A DNA stretch of 11,979 nucleotides from an uncultured Opitutaceae bacterium (GCA_946482625.1 CAMLSH010000064.1:1-11979); one strand, 5' to 3'. Counted from the first letter of the stretch, positions 1 to 7,048 are shown. The notes: generated by a model not told the origin, from the letters alone. A program made the numbers and translations.

Positions 1-431
1 CAGTCGTAGATCGTGCACTTGGTGACGTAGACGCGGGTGGAGTTGTTGATGGAGATGCCGTCGTTCGTCGCGGGATCGCCGGTATTGGCGGAGATGTTGA
101 GCTTGGTGATGACGACGTTGTTCGCGCCGCTCAGGTTAAGCGTGCCGAGAACGGTGGCGGAGGTGTTGGCGCCCTTGATGGTTTTGTCGGAGGTGATGTT
201 GACCCGCCCATTGGTGCCGAGGTTGATCGTGCCGGAAACGACGATCGTGTAAGGCGTGGTGGCCTTCGCGTAATTGATCAGATCGGTGGCGGTGGTGACG
301 GTGACCGTAGGCCCGGCGTCGCCGCCGGAAATCGTGCCGCAGTAGCCGTTGCCCCAAGCGAAGGCGCTGACGGTGGAGAGAAAGGTCATGGCAACGAAGG
401 CCAGACCCGAGAGGAGGCGTGTTTTGTGCAT
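1..431 (-). CDS. Secreted pectate lyase-like protein (PL1/right-handed beta-helix), N-terminal part, cut by window edge
   Basis: The reading frame is open from an ATG at 431 to the left edge (143 codons), so the 3' part lies outside. Residues 1-25 form a classical signal peptide (basic MHKTR, hydrophobic core, AFA before WGNG), predicting export. The mature part is rich in Thr, Asn, Val and Ile in short beta-strand repeats: a GTINLG strand, a SDKTIKGAN turn, then NNVVITKLNIS and DGISINNSTRVYVTKCTIYD. The order 'nonspecific GTI / SNKTIxG / NVIIxNLxI / DxISI / VWIDHCT' is the family 1 pectate lyase layout; here the DHC position reads TKC. Known for the family: Ca-dependent beta-elimination of polygalacturonate. 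The Ca-binding Asp residues and catalytic Arg lie beyond the edge, so activity cannot be judged. No Shine-Dalgarno sequence precedes the ATG (CCAACATG). Another beta-helix lyase or a pectate-lyase-like domain in a longer protein is possible. Confidence 0.8.
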   Translation of the reverse strand, partial: MHKTRLLSGLAFVAMTFLSTVSAFAWGNGYCGTISGGDAGPTVTVTTATDLINYAKATTPYTIVVSGTINLGTNGRVNITSDKTIKGANTSATVLGTLNLSGANNVVITKLNISANTGDPATNDGISINNSTRVYVTKCTIYD

Positions 432-436
432 GTTGG

Positions 437-464
437 TATATAGGGGCGCGCGATGTCCGTGAAA
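437..464 (-). promoter_or_regulatory. Candidate promoter of the pectate lyase gene
   Basis: On the minus strand, TTTCAC (464-459) is followed after 16 bp by TATATA (442-437). The -10 match is good and the -35 match modest. A start point about 7 bp further on would fall almost at the ATG (431-429), giving a leaderless or near-leaderless transcript, consistent with the lack of a ribosome binding site. TATATA could instead be only an AT-rich start-codon context. Confidence 0.22.
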
Positions 465-584
465 TCGCTGCGCACGGGGTTGGGAGGTACGCGCTGCTTG
501 TGGGGGTGAGGGGGTAAAGCAGCTAACGTGACCGGACTAAGACGAGCCGAGCAGGGCGCGCCAGAACGGCGATGCGCGACATCG

Positions 585-603
585 TTGAATTCCGCGATTT
601 CAA
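585..603. promoter_or_regulatory. Imperfect palindrome, candidate LacI-type operator
   Basis: Read on the minus strand it is TTGAAATCGCGGAATTCAA: 7 of 9 pairs match around one central base, with outer arms TTGAA/TTCAA and a CG-rich centre. Size and CG centre resemble operators of the LacI family, and it lies between the LacI gene and the pectate lyase, about 155 bp upstream of the lyase start. Operator function is inferred only. Confidence 0.25.
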
Positions 604-693
604 GGTGTCCACCGCGCGAATCCCACTGACAGAGACAACAAAGTCCCGCCTCTCCGATGAACCCCGATCCGAGCAGGCGAACGTATCTGAAAT

Positions 694-1716
694 CTAAGTC
701 CGCGGAGGGAGGGTATGCCCCTCGTACCATTCTCCGCACAACAACACCTCGTGCGGATTTTCCGGAATCCCTTTTTCGTTTCGATGCATCAGACCGATGA
801 GCATGTTCACGGCAAGGGCGCCGATTTTTTCCGGCTCATAGTGAACCCCTGCGATGTCGTCCTCCGGCTTCTGCTCGAGTTCGACGAGCCCGACATCGCG
901 CGGGACTTTTTTGCCCATATCCTCGAGCCATGCTTGGACGCGGGGGGCGTTGAGCGCGATGATGGCATCCGGCTTGTGTTGGCGCGTCCAAGCGGCGAAT
1001 TGCGATTGGGTCGTGGGCTCTCCCGGACACAACGGCAGACGGTCCTCGGGTCGAAACGACATCTGGCCGCGCAGATAGGCGCCCACCCAGCGATCTCCGA
1101 CTTCGGGGCTGTCGTTCGCATCGGCAAACACAAACCCCACACGCGCATAACCCCGCGCGACGCACTGTTTCATCGCTTGGGAAACGGTGTTGTAGTGGTT
1201 TTCCGTTACGCGATGGAGCTTGGGCGAAAGCAGCGTCATCCCCATGGCAACGGAGAAAAAGTTTTCCCACAAGAGACCGATCGTGTGGCACCCTGGAGGC
1301 AACCGCGCAACGATCACTCCCGTGATGCCCCGGTTCGAAAGAATGTCGCAGAAGCGCTGCGGGGTCATGCCTGGCTCGGCGAGCCAGAAATGCTCGAGGC
1401 GGAAGCCGAGTTCCTTTGCACGCGCCTCGGCCCCCGGGAAAAAGTCCGGCCGCTTGTGGCGCGTCGGGCGCCACGCGTAGCGCTCGGGATAGTTCGTCAC
1501 AAACGCCAGGGTGACGTGTTTCAGCTGCCGGCCGCTTCGGCGCGACTGCATCAAGGCGGCGATGAGAGGGTTGGTGCGGTAGCCCATTTCCTGCACGAGC
1601 GCGTTGATACGCTGGCGGGTCGCCTCGGCTATTCTGGGGTCGTTGCGCAATGCGAGCGAAACGGTCGAGCGATGAACGCCGGCGCGGTCCGCTATATCTT
1701 GCAGGGAAGTCGGCAC
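694..1716 (-). CDS. LacI/GalR-family transcriptional repressor
   Basis: A DNA-binding regulator of about 340 residues, the usual LacI length. Residues 3-24 (TSLQDIADRAGVHRSTVSLALR) are the LacI helix-turn-helix, followed by the hinge region (VQEMGYRTNPLIAALMQSRR, 41-60) and a periplasmic-binding-protein-like sensor with a GVIVARLPPG strand, RGYARVGFVFAD (sub-domain crossover) and PRDVGLVELE near the C-terminus. I chose the GTG at 1716 because the family begins 2-4 residues before the HTH. The frame stays open to a TTG at 1791, but the extra 25 residues (PAGHFPLLS...) look like untranslated DNA. No clear ribosome binding site precedes either start. The ligand cannot be read from the sequence. 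Lying between a pectate lyase and a divergent TonB receptor, it probably controls one or both in response to a sugar (inference). Confidence 0.93.
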   Translation of the reverse strand: MPTSLQDIADRAGVHRSTVSLALRNDPRIAEATRQRINALVQEMGYRTNPLIAALMQSRRSGRQLKHVTLAFVTNYPERYAWRPTRHKRPDFFPGAEARAKELGFRLEHFWLAEPGMTPQRFCDILSNRGITGVIVARLPPGCHTIGLLWENFFSVAMGMTLLSPKLHRVTENHYNTVSQAMKQCVARGYARVGFVFADANDSPEVGDRWVGAYLRGQMSFRPEDRLPLCPGEPTTQSQFAAWTRQHKPDAIIALNAPRVQAWLEDMGKKVPRDVGLVELEQKPEDDIAGVHYEPEKIGALAVNMLIGLMHRNEKGIPENPHEVLLCGEWYEGHTLPPRT

Positions 1717-1905
1717 GCACCGACGCGAATTTCCGCAGAGAGCTCTGTCAACGGGGATAATTGATAGCAGAGGGAAATGTCCCGCAGGCAATTTCGCGGA
1801 AAAAGCCGGTGGTGCGCCGCGGCACCGCGCAAACCGCCGGCGCTCGTGGCGGCGGGCAATCAGGTTAGAATACTGGAATTACTTGCGCCAGATGCGGGGA
1901 GTTCC

Positions 1906-1922
1906 ACGAGAACGGTTCAGGT
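1906..1922. promoter_or_regulatory. Imperfect palindrome, candidate operator
   Basis: ACGAGAAC-G-GTTCAGGT: six of eight positions pair around a single central G, with a perfect GAAC-G-GTTC core. An odd-centred palindrome of this size in front of a LacI gene could be its own operator. The sequence does not match the palindrome at 585-603, so at most one of the two can be the site of this repressor. Function is inferred. Confidence 0.22.
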
Positions 1923-2010
1923 AAGATGAGAGCCAGTTCCACCCATACCCACTCGCCCTAGCGCGACCCGTCCTTTCAGGCCCACCCTGCATCTCCCTCT
2001 CGCCCGGCGT

Positions 2011-2023
2011 CGGATTAAATCCG
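2011..2023. promoter_or_regulatory. Perfect 13-bp palindrome upstream of the TonB receptor
   Basis: CGGATT-A-AATCCG: six perfect pairs around one base, with an AT core standing out in GC-rich DNA, about 180 bp upstream of the receptor ATG. It could be a regulator site; a transcript hairpin is unlikely since there is no real loop. Confidence 0.27.
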
Positions 2024-2166
2024 GCTCGGCTTGGTCGGCCCCGGCCAACCCTCCACAGCCGGTTCCATGATTTCCGCATGCCATCCGTCACCTCCCCGGA
2101 AGCATCCACCCTTTAGCGCCGCAACGGCGTATCGTCGATTCCAGTAGCAATCCCCACCCAACCAAC

Positions 2167-2193
2167 CAGCGCCTGGGTCGTTCCGCGGCGCTG
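2167..2193 (+). promoter_or_regulatory. Leader hairpin just before the TonB receptor start codon
   Basis: CAGCGCC (2167-2173) pairs perfectly with GGCGCTG (2187-2193), leaving a 13-nt loop. The stem ends 11 nt before the ATG at 2205, inside the ribosome footprint, and there is no Shine-Dalgarno sequence between stem and start. It could affect translation of the receptor. The pairing is seen; the role is inferred. Confidence 0.3.
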
Positions 2194-2204
2194 TCCTACC
2201 CAAC

Positions 2205-4913
2205 ATGCACGCAAAACTGAAACTACCCGCGAGCGCCGGCATTCTGGCGCTCTTGTCAGCCGCCTGCCTCCCCTTGTCCGGACAAACCGCGCCCACTCCT
2301 CCGACCGACGCCACTTCCCCGGATGAAAAGATCGTAGACCTCGAAGCTTTCGTCGTGAAGGGCTTCCGCAGCAGCCTGTCCTCCGCGGCGGAAATCAAAC
2401 AATCCAGCTCGCAGGTCGTCGACTCGATCGTGGCGAGCGATATCGACAAGCTCCCTGACATCAACGCCTCCTACGCGCTTTCCCGCGTCCCCGGTGTCCA
2501 ACTTGCGCATACATTCTCCGGCCTTGGCGGTAACGGCGCCGTCACCATTCGCGGTCTCAACCAGATCACCAACACGCTCGACGGCCGCCAGGTGATCACG
2601 CCGGGCGGCATCGCCAATGGCACGGCCGGCGTCGGCGTCGGCCAGCGCACCTTCGACTACTCACAAATTCCCTCCGCGTTGATCGCGGGCATCGACGTCT
2701 ACAAGACCGCCGCGGCAAACCAGATCGACGGCGGCCTCGGCGGTCTCGTCGACGTCCGCATGCGCAAACCCTCCGACTTCGCCGAGGGCTACGGCGGCGG
2801 CATCACCGCCGGCACCTCGTATTCGAGGCTCCGCGACAAGAACGAGCAAAATTACAACGTCTTCGTCAACGCCTCCCGGAAGACCGACGGCTTCGGCAAG
2901 ATCGGGCTGCTCGTCGCCCTCAGCGACATCACCACGCCCTGGCGCGAAGATGCCATCAGCATCGGCAATCCGGTCGCCAGTTCGACCGCCACCACCGGCG
3001 TGCCGACAGCGCTCATCGCGAGCGGCTACAACGTCAACTCCTCCTACGGCGAATTCAAAACCGAGGGCTTCAACGCCGTCCTCGAATGGCAGCCGACCGA
3101 CAACTGGCAGTTCTATGTTGGCTACAATCCGAACAAGTGGCGCAACATCCAGGACACGGTGCAATTCGTCACCGCCCTCTCCTCCACAAACGTCGTCGCC
3201 GGCTCCGGCACCATGTTCGACGGCAGCTCGACCGCAGTCCGCTCCGCCACCTTTGCCAACGTCACGGGCACGGCCTATGGCTTCATTCGCGACCTCGAAA
3301 ACAAACTCGAAATGTTCAACCTCGGCGGCCGCTTCACCACGCGCGACCTCACGGTGAAGCTCGACGCCAACCGCTACACCAGCTCAAACCGCTTCTACAA
3401 CAATCTCGTCTTCGCCTCTGTCACCATTCCCTCGCTGACCTACGATCTCGTGGGTGAGATTCCCTCGGTGCAGATCGCGGGCGTGAACCTGCAGGACCCG
3501 GGCGTCTATCGCCTCAATCAGGTCAACTACCGCCTCTTCCCCTCCAACACCGAAGGCAACGCCGCGCGCATCGACGCCGAATACAACATCAGGAAAGGCT
3601 TCCTCTCCAAGATCGCCGCCGGCATGCGCTACTCGACCACCACGAGCGACAATTACCCGACCGGCCTTTTCCTCGGCTCTTACACGATCCCCGCCTCCGC
3701 CAATCTGCTGAGCCAGTACCCAGGTCAATGGGGCCCGTCGCCCATCCGCGACTTTTATACCGGCTACAGCGAACCGCAGATTCCGTTGTACCTCACCGGC
3801 AGCACCGCAGTCATGCGCGATGCCAACGCGTTCTACAGAACCTACGGCGCCACCAACACCCCTGACACCTCCGCCACGGTCAACCGGCTCAGCCTCTTCG
3901 ATATCGAAGAAACCACTACAGCCTTTTACCTGATGCCGCAGTTCGCCGGCTCGATCGGCGGCTACAGAGTCGATGGCAACATCGGCCTGCGCGCCGTGGA
4001 AACCAAAGAGGACACCAATGGCTTCCAAGGTCCCAACTCCGCCTCCGCCGTCCCGCTCAATCTGAAGAGCTCCTATTGGAACTACCTCCCGAGCTTCAAC
4101 GGACGCCTGCACTTCAACGAGCATCTCTCCCTCCGCGCCGCCGCGTCGAAGACGATCACGCGTCCGAACTTCGGCTCGCTCTCGCCCTCGCTCACGTTGA
4201 ACGCCAACCCGGTCAATCCTGCGCTCAATTCCGGATCTCAAGGCAACCCGGACCTCAAACCAGTTCGCGGCACCAACTTCGATCTCTCGCTGGAGTACTA
4301 CTTCAACAAATCCGATTTGGTCTACCTCGCGGGCTTCCGCAAAGAGGTCAAAGGCTTCATCTCGAGCTTCTCGGAACAGCGCACGTACGACGGCGTCACC
4401 TACGTGATCAGCACGTCCCGCAACTTGAATCCCGCCACGATCCAGGGTTTCGAGGCCGGCTTCCAACAGTTCTTCTCCTTCCTTCCAAAACCGCTCGATG
4501 GCTTTGGCCTGCAGTCGAACTTCACCTACGTCGACAGCTCCACGCCGACCACGGTCACCGGCGCGGGCACCGTCACCACACCGCTGACGAATCTCTCCCG
4601 GCATAGCTACAACATCGTCGCGATGTACGAAAAAGGCCCGTTCTCGGCCCGCGTCGCGTACAACTACCGCTCCGATTTCATCACCGGCTTCGCGTACTTC
4701 GTGAATGCCGGCCTGCTCAGCCAGACGATGCTCGGCTACGGCGACCTCGACGCTTCGCTGAACTACGACATCACGAAAAACATCCAGATCGCCATTCAGG
4801 GCGTGAACCTCACGGACAAGTTGCGGTACCAAGTCTACGGCTCCAAGCAGGTTCCCTCGAACATCTACCTCGATGGCCGTCAGTTGATGGCGAGCATCAC
4901 CGTCCGCTTCTAA
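2205..4913 (+). CDS. TonB-dependent outer-membrane receptor, probably oligosaccharide-specific
   Basis: A 902-residue outer-membrane beta-barrel that should import a ligand using TonB/ExbBD energy. Residues 1-28 are a signal peptide (MHAKLKL, then ASAGILALLSAACLPLSGQ). A Pro/Thr linker leads to the TonB-box-like segment KIVDLEAFVVKG (42-53). The plug follows (about 55-190): VVDSIVASDIDKLPD, ALSRVPGVQL, VTIRGL, and GGLGGLVDVRMRKP at its end. The rest is a repetitive aromatic-rich barrel with the conserved TRPNFGSLSPS and GNPDLKPVRGTNFDLSLEYYF segments (around 650-700) and ends in MASITVRF, the terminal-Phe insertion signal. This is the subfamily of Xanthomonas/Caulobacter-type receptors often linked to plant carbohydrate uptake. 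No SusD partner follows. Start: the first ATG, no Shine-Dalgarno sequence, in a context (CCAACATGCAC) like that of the pectate lyase. Pectic oligosaccharides are the likeliest cargo by context; a siderophore or other ligand is not excluded. Confidence 0.95.
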   Translation: MHAKLKLPASAGILALLSAACLPLSGQTAPTPPTDATSPDEKIVDLEAFVVKGFRSSLSSAAEIKQSSSQVVDSIVASDIDKLPDINASYALSRVPGVQLAHTFSGLGGNGAVTIRGLNQITNTLDGRQVITPGGIANGTAGVGVGQRTFDYSQIPSALIAGIDVYKTAAANQIDGGLGGLVDVRMRKPSDFAEGYGGGITAGTSYSRLRDKNEQNYNVFVNASRKTDGFGKIGLLVALSDITTPWREDAISIGNPVASSTATTGVPTALIASGYNVNSSYGEFKTEGFNAVLEWQPTDNWQFYVGYNPNKWRNIQDTVQFVTALSSTNVVAGSGTMFDGSSTAVRSATFANVTGTAYGFIRDLENKLEMFNLGGRFTTRDLTVKLDANRYTSSNRFYNNLVFASVTIPSLTYDLVGEIPSVQIAGVNLQDPGVYRLNQVNYRLFPSNTEGNAARIDAEYNIRKGFLSKIAAGMRYSTTTSDNYPTGLFLGSYTIPASANLLSQYPGQWGPSPIRDFYTGYSEPQIPLYLTGSTAVMRDANAFYRTYGATNTPDTSATVNRLSLFDIEETTTAFYLMPQFAGSIGGYRVDGNIGLRAVETKEDTNGFQGPNSASAVPLNLKSSYWNYLPSFNGRLHFNEHLSLRAAASKTITRPNFGSLSPSLTLNANPVNPALNSGSQGNPDLKPVRGTNFDLSLEYYFNKSDLVYLAGFRKEVKGFISSFSEQRTYDGVTYVISTSRNLNPATIQGFEAGFQQFFSFLPKPLDGFGLQSNFTYVDSSTPTTVTGAGTVTTPLTNLSRHSYNIVAMYEKGPFSARVAYNYRSDFITGFAYFVNAGLLSQTMLGYGDLDASLNYDITKNIQIAIQGVNLTDKLRYQVYGSKQVPSNIYLDGRQLMASITVRF

Positions 4914-4988
4914 AGCGCGCTCGATAATCGTGTATCAGCTCCGCGGGCACGCACCGCACACATTAGCAGGCGGTCGGGACTTCTCCCG

Positions 4989-5025
4989 CGATCTGGGCAC
5001 CGGTCACTCCGCGGCGCCCAGATCG
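4989..5025. terminator. Strong inverted repeat between convergent receptor and AraC genes
   Basis: CGATCTGGGC (4989-4998) and GCCCAGATCG (5016-5025) are perfect 10-bp complements with a 17-nt loop. The repeat spans the AraC stop codon (5004-5006) and lies about 75 bp after the receptor stop. No T-run follows on either strand, so it is not a textbook intrinsic terminator. Its place between convergent genes suggests a bidirectional transcript end or 3'-end stabiliser. The right arm lies inside the last AraC codons. Confidence 0.5.
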
Positions 5026-5867
5026 TGCTCCGCGCGAAAAGCCCGCGGGCTGCAACCGCAGGCGCGTCGGAACGCTTCGTTGAAGCGGCTGATCGAGTTG
5101 AACCCCGAGCTGAATGCGATATCGACGATCTTCTGATCCGATGTCGCCAGCAGCCGCTTGGCGTGGAAAACGCGGTGATGCGTCAGATGGTCCACCAGCG
5201 TTGAACCAAACGTCTTCTTAAAAAGCCGCATCGCAGAGTTCGGATGCAGCCCGGCCACCCGCCCGATGTCGTCCGCCGTGACCGGCTCCATATAGTTCTG
5301 CGCGATGTAGCAGACCATGCGCTCGACCTTGTTGAGTCCGCCGATCTGCAACTTGGCGTGCGCGCGCTTCCGAGATCCCGTCCTCACAGCTTCGAGCGCA
5401 ACCGCCAGCCGCCGAAGACGTGTCTCCATCTCGGTCGTCACGATTTCCCGGATGCCTCTGACATCAGCGTTTAAGTCGGCGGTCCATTGACGGAAAAACG
5501 CCGCGTCGAAGTCGCCGCGTTCGACGCTCGGCTCCTCCACCACCTGGCCCCGCATCAGTGGCTGCACCAGCGTGTCCGGCAGCTCGCATTGCAGGAACCA
5601 GGCGAGCGGCAGTGTCGCGACATAGTATTCCGTGTCGGGTTCGTAATCGATGATCTGGTGCGGAATCGCCGCCCAGAACGCGGTCAAGTGCCCCGCCCGC
5701 ACCTTGACCTTCTCCGCCCCGATCAAGTACGTAACGCGCCCGCGGCACAGCATGTTTAACTGGATCTCGTTGTGATGATCGGGCCGCCGCATCGGAGACG
5801 GATTCCACCGCACGCAAGAAAGTCCGTAAGACGTAAAATCCGGATGCGCAGTCTCAAGCTGGATCAT
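5004..5867 (-). CDS. AraC-family transcriptional regulator, MelR-like
   Basis: A 287-residue regulator with an N-terminal cupin sensor and C-terminal double helix-turn-helix. In the sensor, VTYLIGAEKVKVRAGHLTAFWAAIPHQIID (about 45-74) closely resembles, from memory, the corresponding stretch of the E. coli melibiose regulator MelR, as does the LPLAWFL segment after it (86-92). The DNA-binding part (about 180-280) has VTADDIGRVAGLHPNSAMRLFKKTFG (first HTH) and KIVDIAFSSGFNSISRFNEAFRRACGCSPRAFR (second HTH plus the family signature). It probably activates sugar-use genes on binding a galactoside or uronide, but the ligand cannot be read. The ATG at 5867 is the only start that keeps the whole cupin; no Shine-Dalgarno sequence is seen, and a GCGGG/CCCGC repeat (5871-5888) lies directly upstream. 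It is convergent to the TonB receptor, whose promoter or its own neighbours could be the target. Confidence 0.93.
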   Translation of the reverse strand: MIQLETAHPDFTSYGLSCVRWNPSPMRRPDHHNEIQLNMLCRGRVTYLIGAEKVKVRAGHLTAFWAAIPHQIIDYEPDTEYYVATLPLAWFLQCELPDTLVQPLMRGQVVEEPSVERGDFDAAFFRQWTADLNADVRGIREIVTTEMETRLRRLAVALEAVRTGSRKRAHAKLQIGGLNKVERMVCYIAQNYMEPVTADDIGRVAGLHPNSAMRLFKKTFGSTLVDHLTHHRVFHAKRLLATSDQKIVDIAFSSGFNSISRFNEAFRRACGCSPRAFRAEHDLGAAE

Positions 5868-5870
5868 GGA

Positions 5871-5888
5871 GCGGGGTTACGATCCCGC
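5871..5888. repeat. Inverted repeat immediately upstream of the AraC start
   Basis: GCGGG (5871-5875) and CCCGC (5884-5888) pair with an 8-nt loop, three bases before the AraC ATG. It could be an autoregulatory site or a leader hairpin that limits translation. Short GC-rich repeats also arise by chance in this DNA. Confidence 0.2.
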
Positions 5889-5944
5889 AGGAAAAGCTGT
5901 ATCCAGCGCGACACAACTTCCTCCGCCACTTTCCGCCGCCATCT

Positions 5945-5973
5945 ATCGGACCATCATGTCCAGACGGTCCGAT
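5945..5973 (-). terminator. Inverted repeat after the quinone-oxidoreductase gene
   Basis: ATCGGACC (5945-5952) and GGTCCGAT (5966-5973) are perfect 8-bp complements with a 13-nt loop, starting 20 bp after the stop of the last gene in the redox operon. No T-run follows on the minus strand. The likely role is the operon's transcript end; since it also lies upstream of the AraC gene, a regulator site is the alternative. Confidence 0.4.
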
Positions 5974-5992
5974 TTCGCTCCAGTGCCCCGCT

Positions 5993-6994
5993 TCACTTCA
6001 TCTGCACGACGACTTTTCCTCTCGCCCGTCCTTTCTCGAGATAGGCGAGTGCGTCCTTCGCTTGATCGAACGAAAATATTCTGTCGATCACCGGACGGAT
6101 CTTGCACGCCTTGAGAAGCTCTCCGATTTCCCCGAGCTGTCCGCCGTCAGGATGCACGAAGAGAAATGAATACGCCGCGCCACGCTTCTTGGCCTGGCGG
6201 ATTATTTTCCCACTGAGCAGACCGAACACGAACTTCATCAAGACATTCATGCCACGGGCTCGCGCGAAAGCGGCGTCCGGAGGACCAACAAGCGAGACGA
6301 CGCTGCTTTCGGTCTTCAGTATTTGAAGCGACTTCTGGATCGCGTCGCCTCTGACAGTGCCCAGCACCACATCGTAGTCATTCAGCACTGCTTCGAACTC
6401 CTGCGTCTTGTAGTCGACGATTTCATCGGCTCCGAGGCTCCGCACCAGCTCGATGTTGCCCGTGCTTGTCGTCGTTCCCACTTTCGCGCCGAGGTGCTTC
6501 GCGAGCTGGATCGCGAAAGTGCCGATGCCGCCGGAGCCGGCTGGGATGAACACTTTTTGACCCGGTTTAACCCGCGCCCGCTCTTTAAGCGCCTGCCATG
6601 CCGTCAACCCGACCATCGGGACCGAGGCCGCCTGCACGAAATCCAGATTCGCCGGCTTCAAAGCGGCGGCGCTTTCGGGCACCGCCGCAAACTCCGCAAG
6701 AGAGCCGTTGCCCAGGTCAAAGACACTGGCGAAGACCGCGTCACCCACCTTGAAGCGAGTCACCTGGCTGCCCGTTTCCACCACGACGCCCGCCAGATCG
6801 CTGCCCAACGTGGCGGGCAATTGGAACCGGAGGATGGGTTTAAACGACCCCTTCGGGATCATCGTGTCGATGGGGTTCAGACCGACAGCGTGAATCCGCA
6901 CAAGGAGTTCATCCGGTTTGATCGCAGGGCGTGGAATATCGGCAAACTGGACCTGGTCGGGTTTGCCGTATTTTTTTAAGATGAGTGCCTTCAT
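5993..6994 (-). CDS. Zinc-free medium-chain dehydrogenase/reductase, quinone-oxidoreductase-like, NADP(H)-dependent
   Basis: A 333-residue cytosolic enzyme of the MDR superfamily, likely reducing quinones or the C=C bond of alpha,beta-unsaturated carbonyls with NADPH. The N-terminal GroES-like domain shows the family landmarks MKALILKKYG, VGLNPIDT (37-44), LGSDLAGVVVETG (63-75) and FKVGDAVFA (81-89). The Rossmann fold carries GSGGIG (153-158) followed by TTTSTGN, a small/polar end of beta-2 that usually fits NADPH. The cysteine ligands of zinc alcohol dehydrogenases are absent, so it belongs to the zinc-free branch. VVVQMK ends it in normal family fashion. A Shine-Dalgarno-like GAGAGG lies about 8 nt before the ATG at 6994. 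It is the fourth and last gene of the minus-strand redox operon, 54 bp after the preceding SDR. The exact substrate is unknown. Confidence 0.93.
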   Translation of the reverse strand: MKALILKKYGKPDQVQFADIPRPAIKPDELLVRIHAVGLNPIDTMIPKGSFKPILRFQLPATLGSDLAGVVVETGSQVTRFKVGDAVFASVFDLGNGSLAEFAAVPESAAALKPANLDFVQAASVPMVGLTAWQALKERARVKPGQKVFIPAGSGGIGTFAIQLAKHLGAKVGTTTSTGNIELVRSLGADEIVDYKTQEFEAVLNDYDVVLGTVRGDAIQKSLQILKTESSVVSLVGPPDAAFARARGMNVLMKFVFGLLSGKIIRQAKKRGAAYSFLFVHPDGGQLGEIGELLKACKIRPVIDRIFSFDQAKDALAYLEKGRARGKVVVQMK

Positions 6995-7048
6995 GGATTA
7001 TGCCTCTCGGCTTTGGGTTTGGTGATAGGGAACGCGAGGCTTGGAGAA

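Larger units (their letters stand above)
432..693. other. Intergenic region between LacI and pectate lyase genes
   Basis: I see no credible gene in these 262 bp. They hold the presumed pectate lyase promoter near 437-464 and an imperfect palindrome at 585-603. The minus-strand reading frame across 386-739 overlaps the lyase start and the LacI end and shows no family features. No T-rich terminator hairpin follows the LacI stop, so read-through from the LacI gene into the lyase gene cannot be excluded. Confidence 0.5.
1717..2204. other. Divergent intergenic region between LacI and TonB receptor genes
   Basis: These 488 bp hold no convincing gene; minus-strand frames at 1879-2109 and 2015-2464 are low-complexity shadows without start signals. 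The region should carry the promoters of both divergent genes, but I found no strong -35/-10 pair. It does hold several inverted repeats: an imperfect palindrome at 1906-1922, a perfect one at 2011-2023, a stem at 2031-2048, a small hairpin at 2117-2129, and a 7-bp stem just before the receptor start at 2167-2193. A long leader on the receptor mRNA is therefore possible. Confidence 0.55.

Noticed and set aside
386..739. Minus-strand reading frame of 117 codons
   Set aside because: It overlaps the start of the pectate lyase and the end of the LacI gene, has no recognisable domain, and its composition is that of translated intergenic DNA.
715..1764. Long plus-strand frame of 349 codons opposite the LacI gene
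   Set aside because: The minus strand carries an unmistakable LacI protein here; the plus frame is Arg/His-rich without family motifs, a typical antisense shadow in GC-rich DNA.
1717..1791. N-terminal extension of LacI from a TTG codon
   Set aside because: LacI proteins start a few residues before the HTH; the 25 extra residues show no family pattern and the GTG at 1716 fits exactly.
1879..2109. Possible small minus-strand gene in the LacI/TonB gap
   Set aside because: No ribosome binding site, no hydrophobic or other conserved-looking segment, and the region is full of palindromes expected of regulatory DNA.
3384..4832. Long minus-strand frame of 482 codons opposite the TonB receptor
   Set aside because: Composition (Val, Glu, Arg, Asp, Gly repeats) mirrors the antisense of the receptor barrel; no domain, signal or ribosome binding site supports it.
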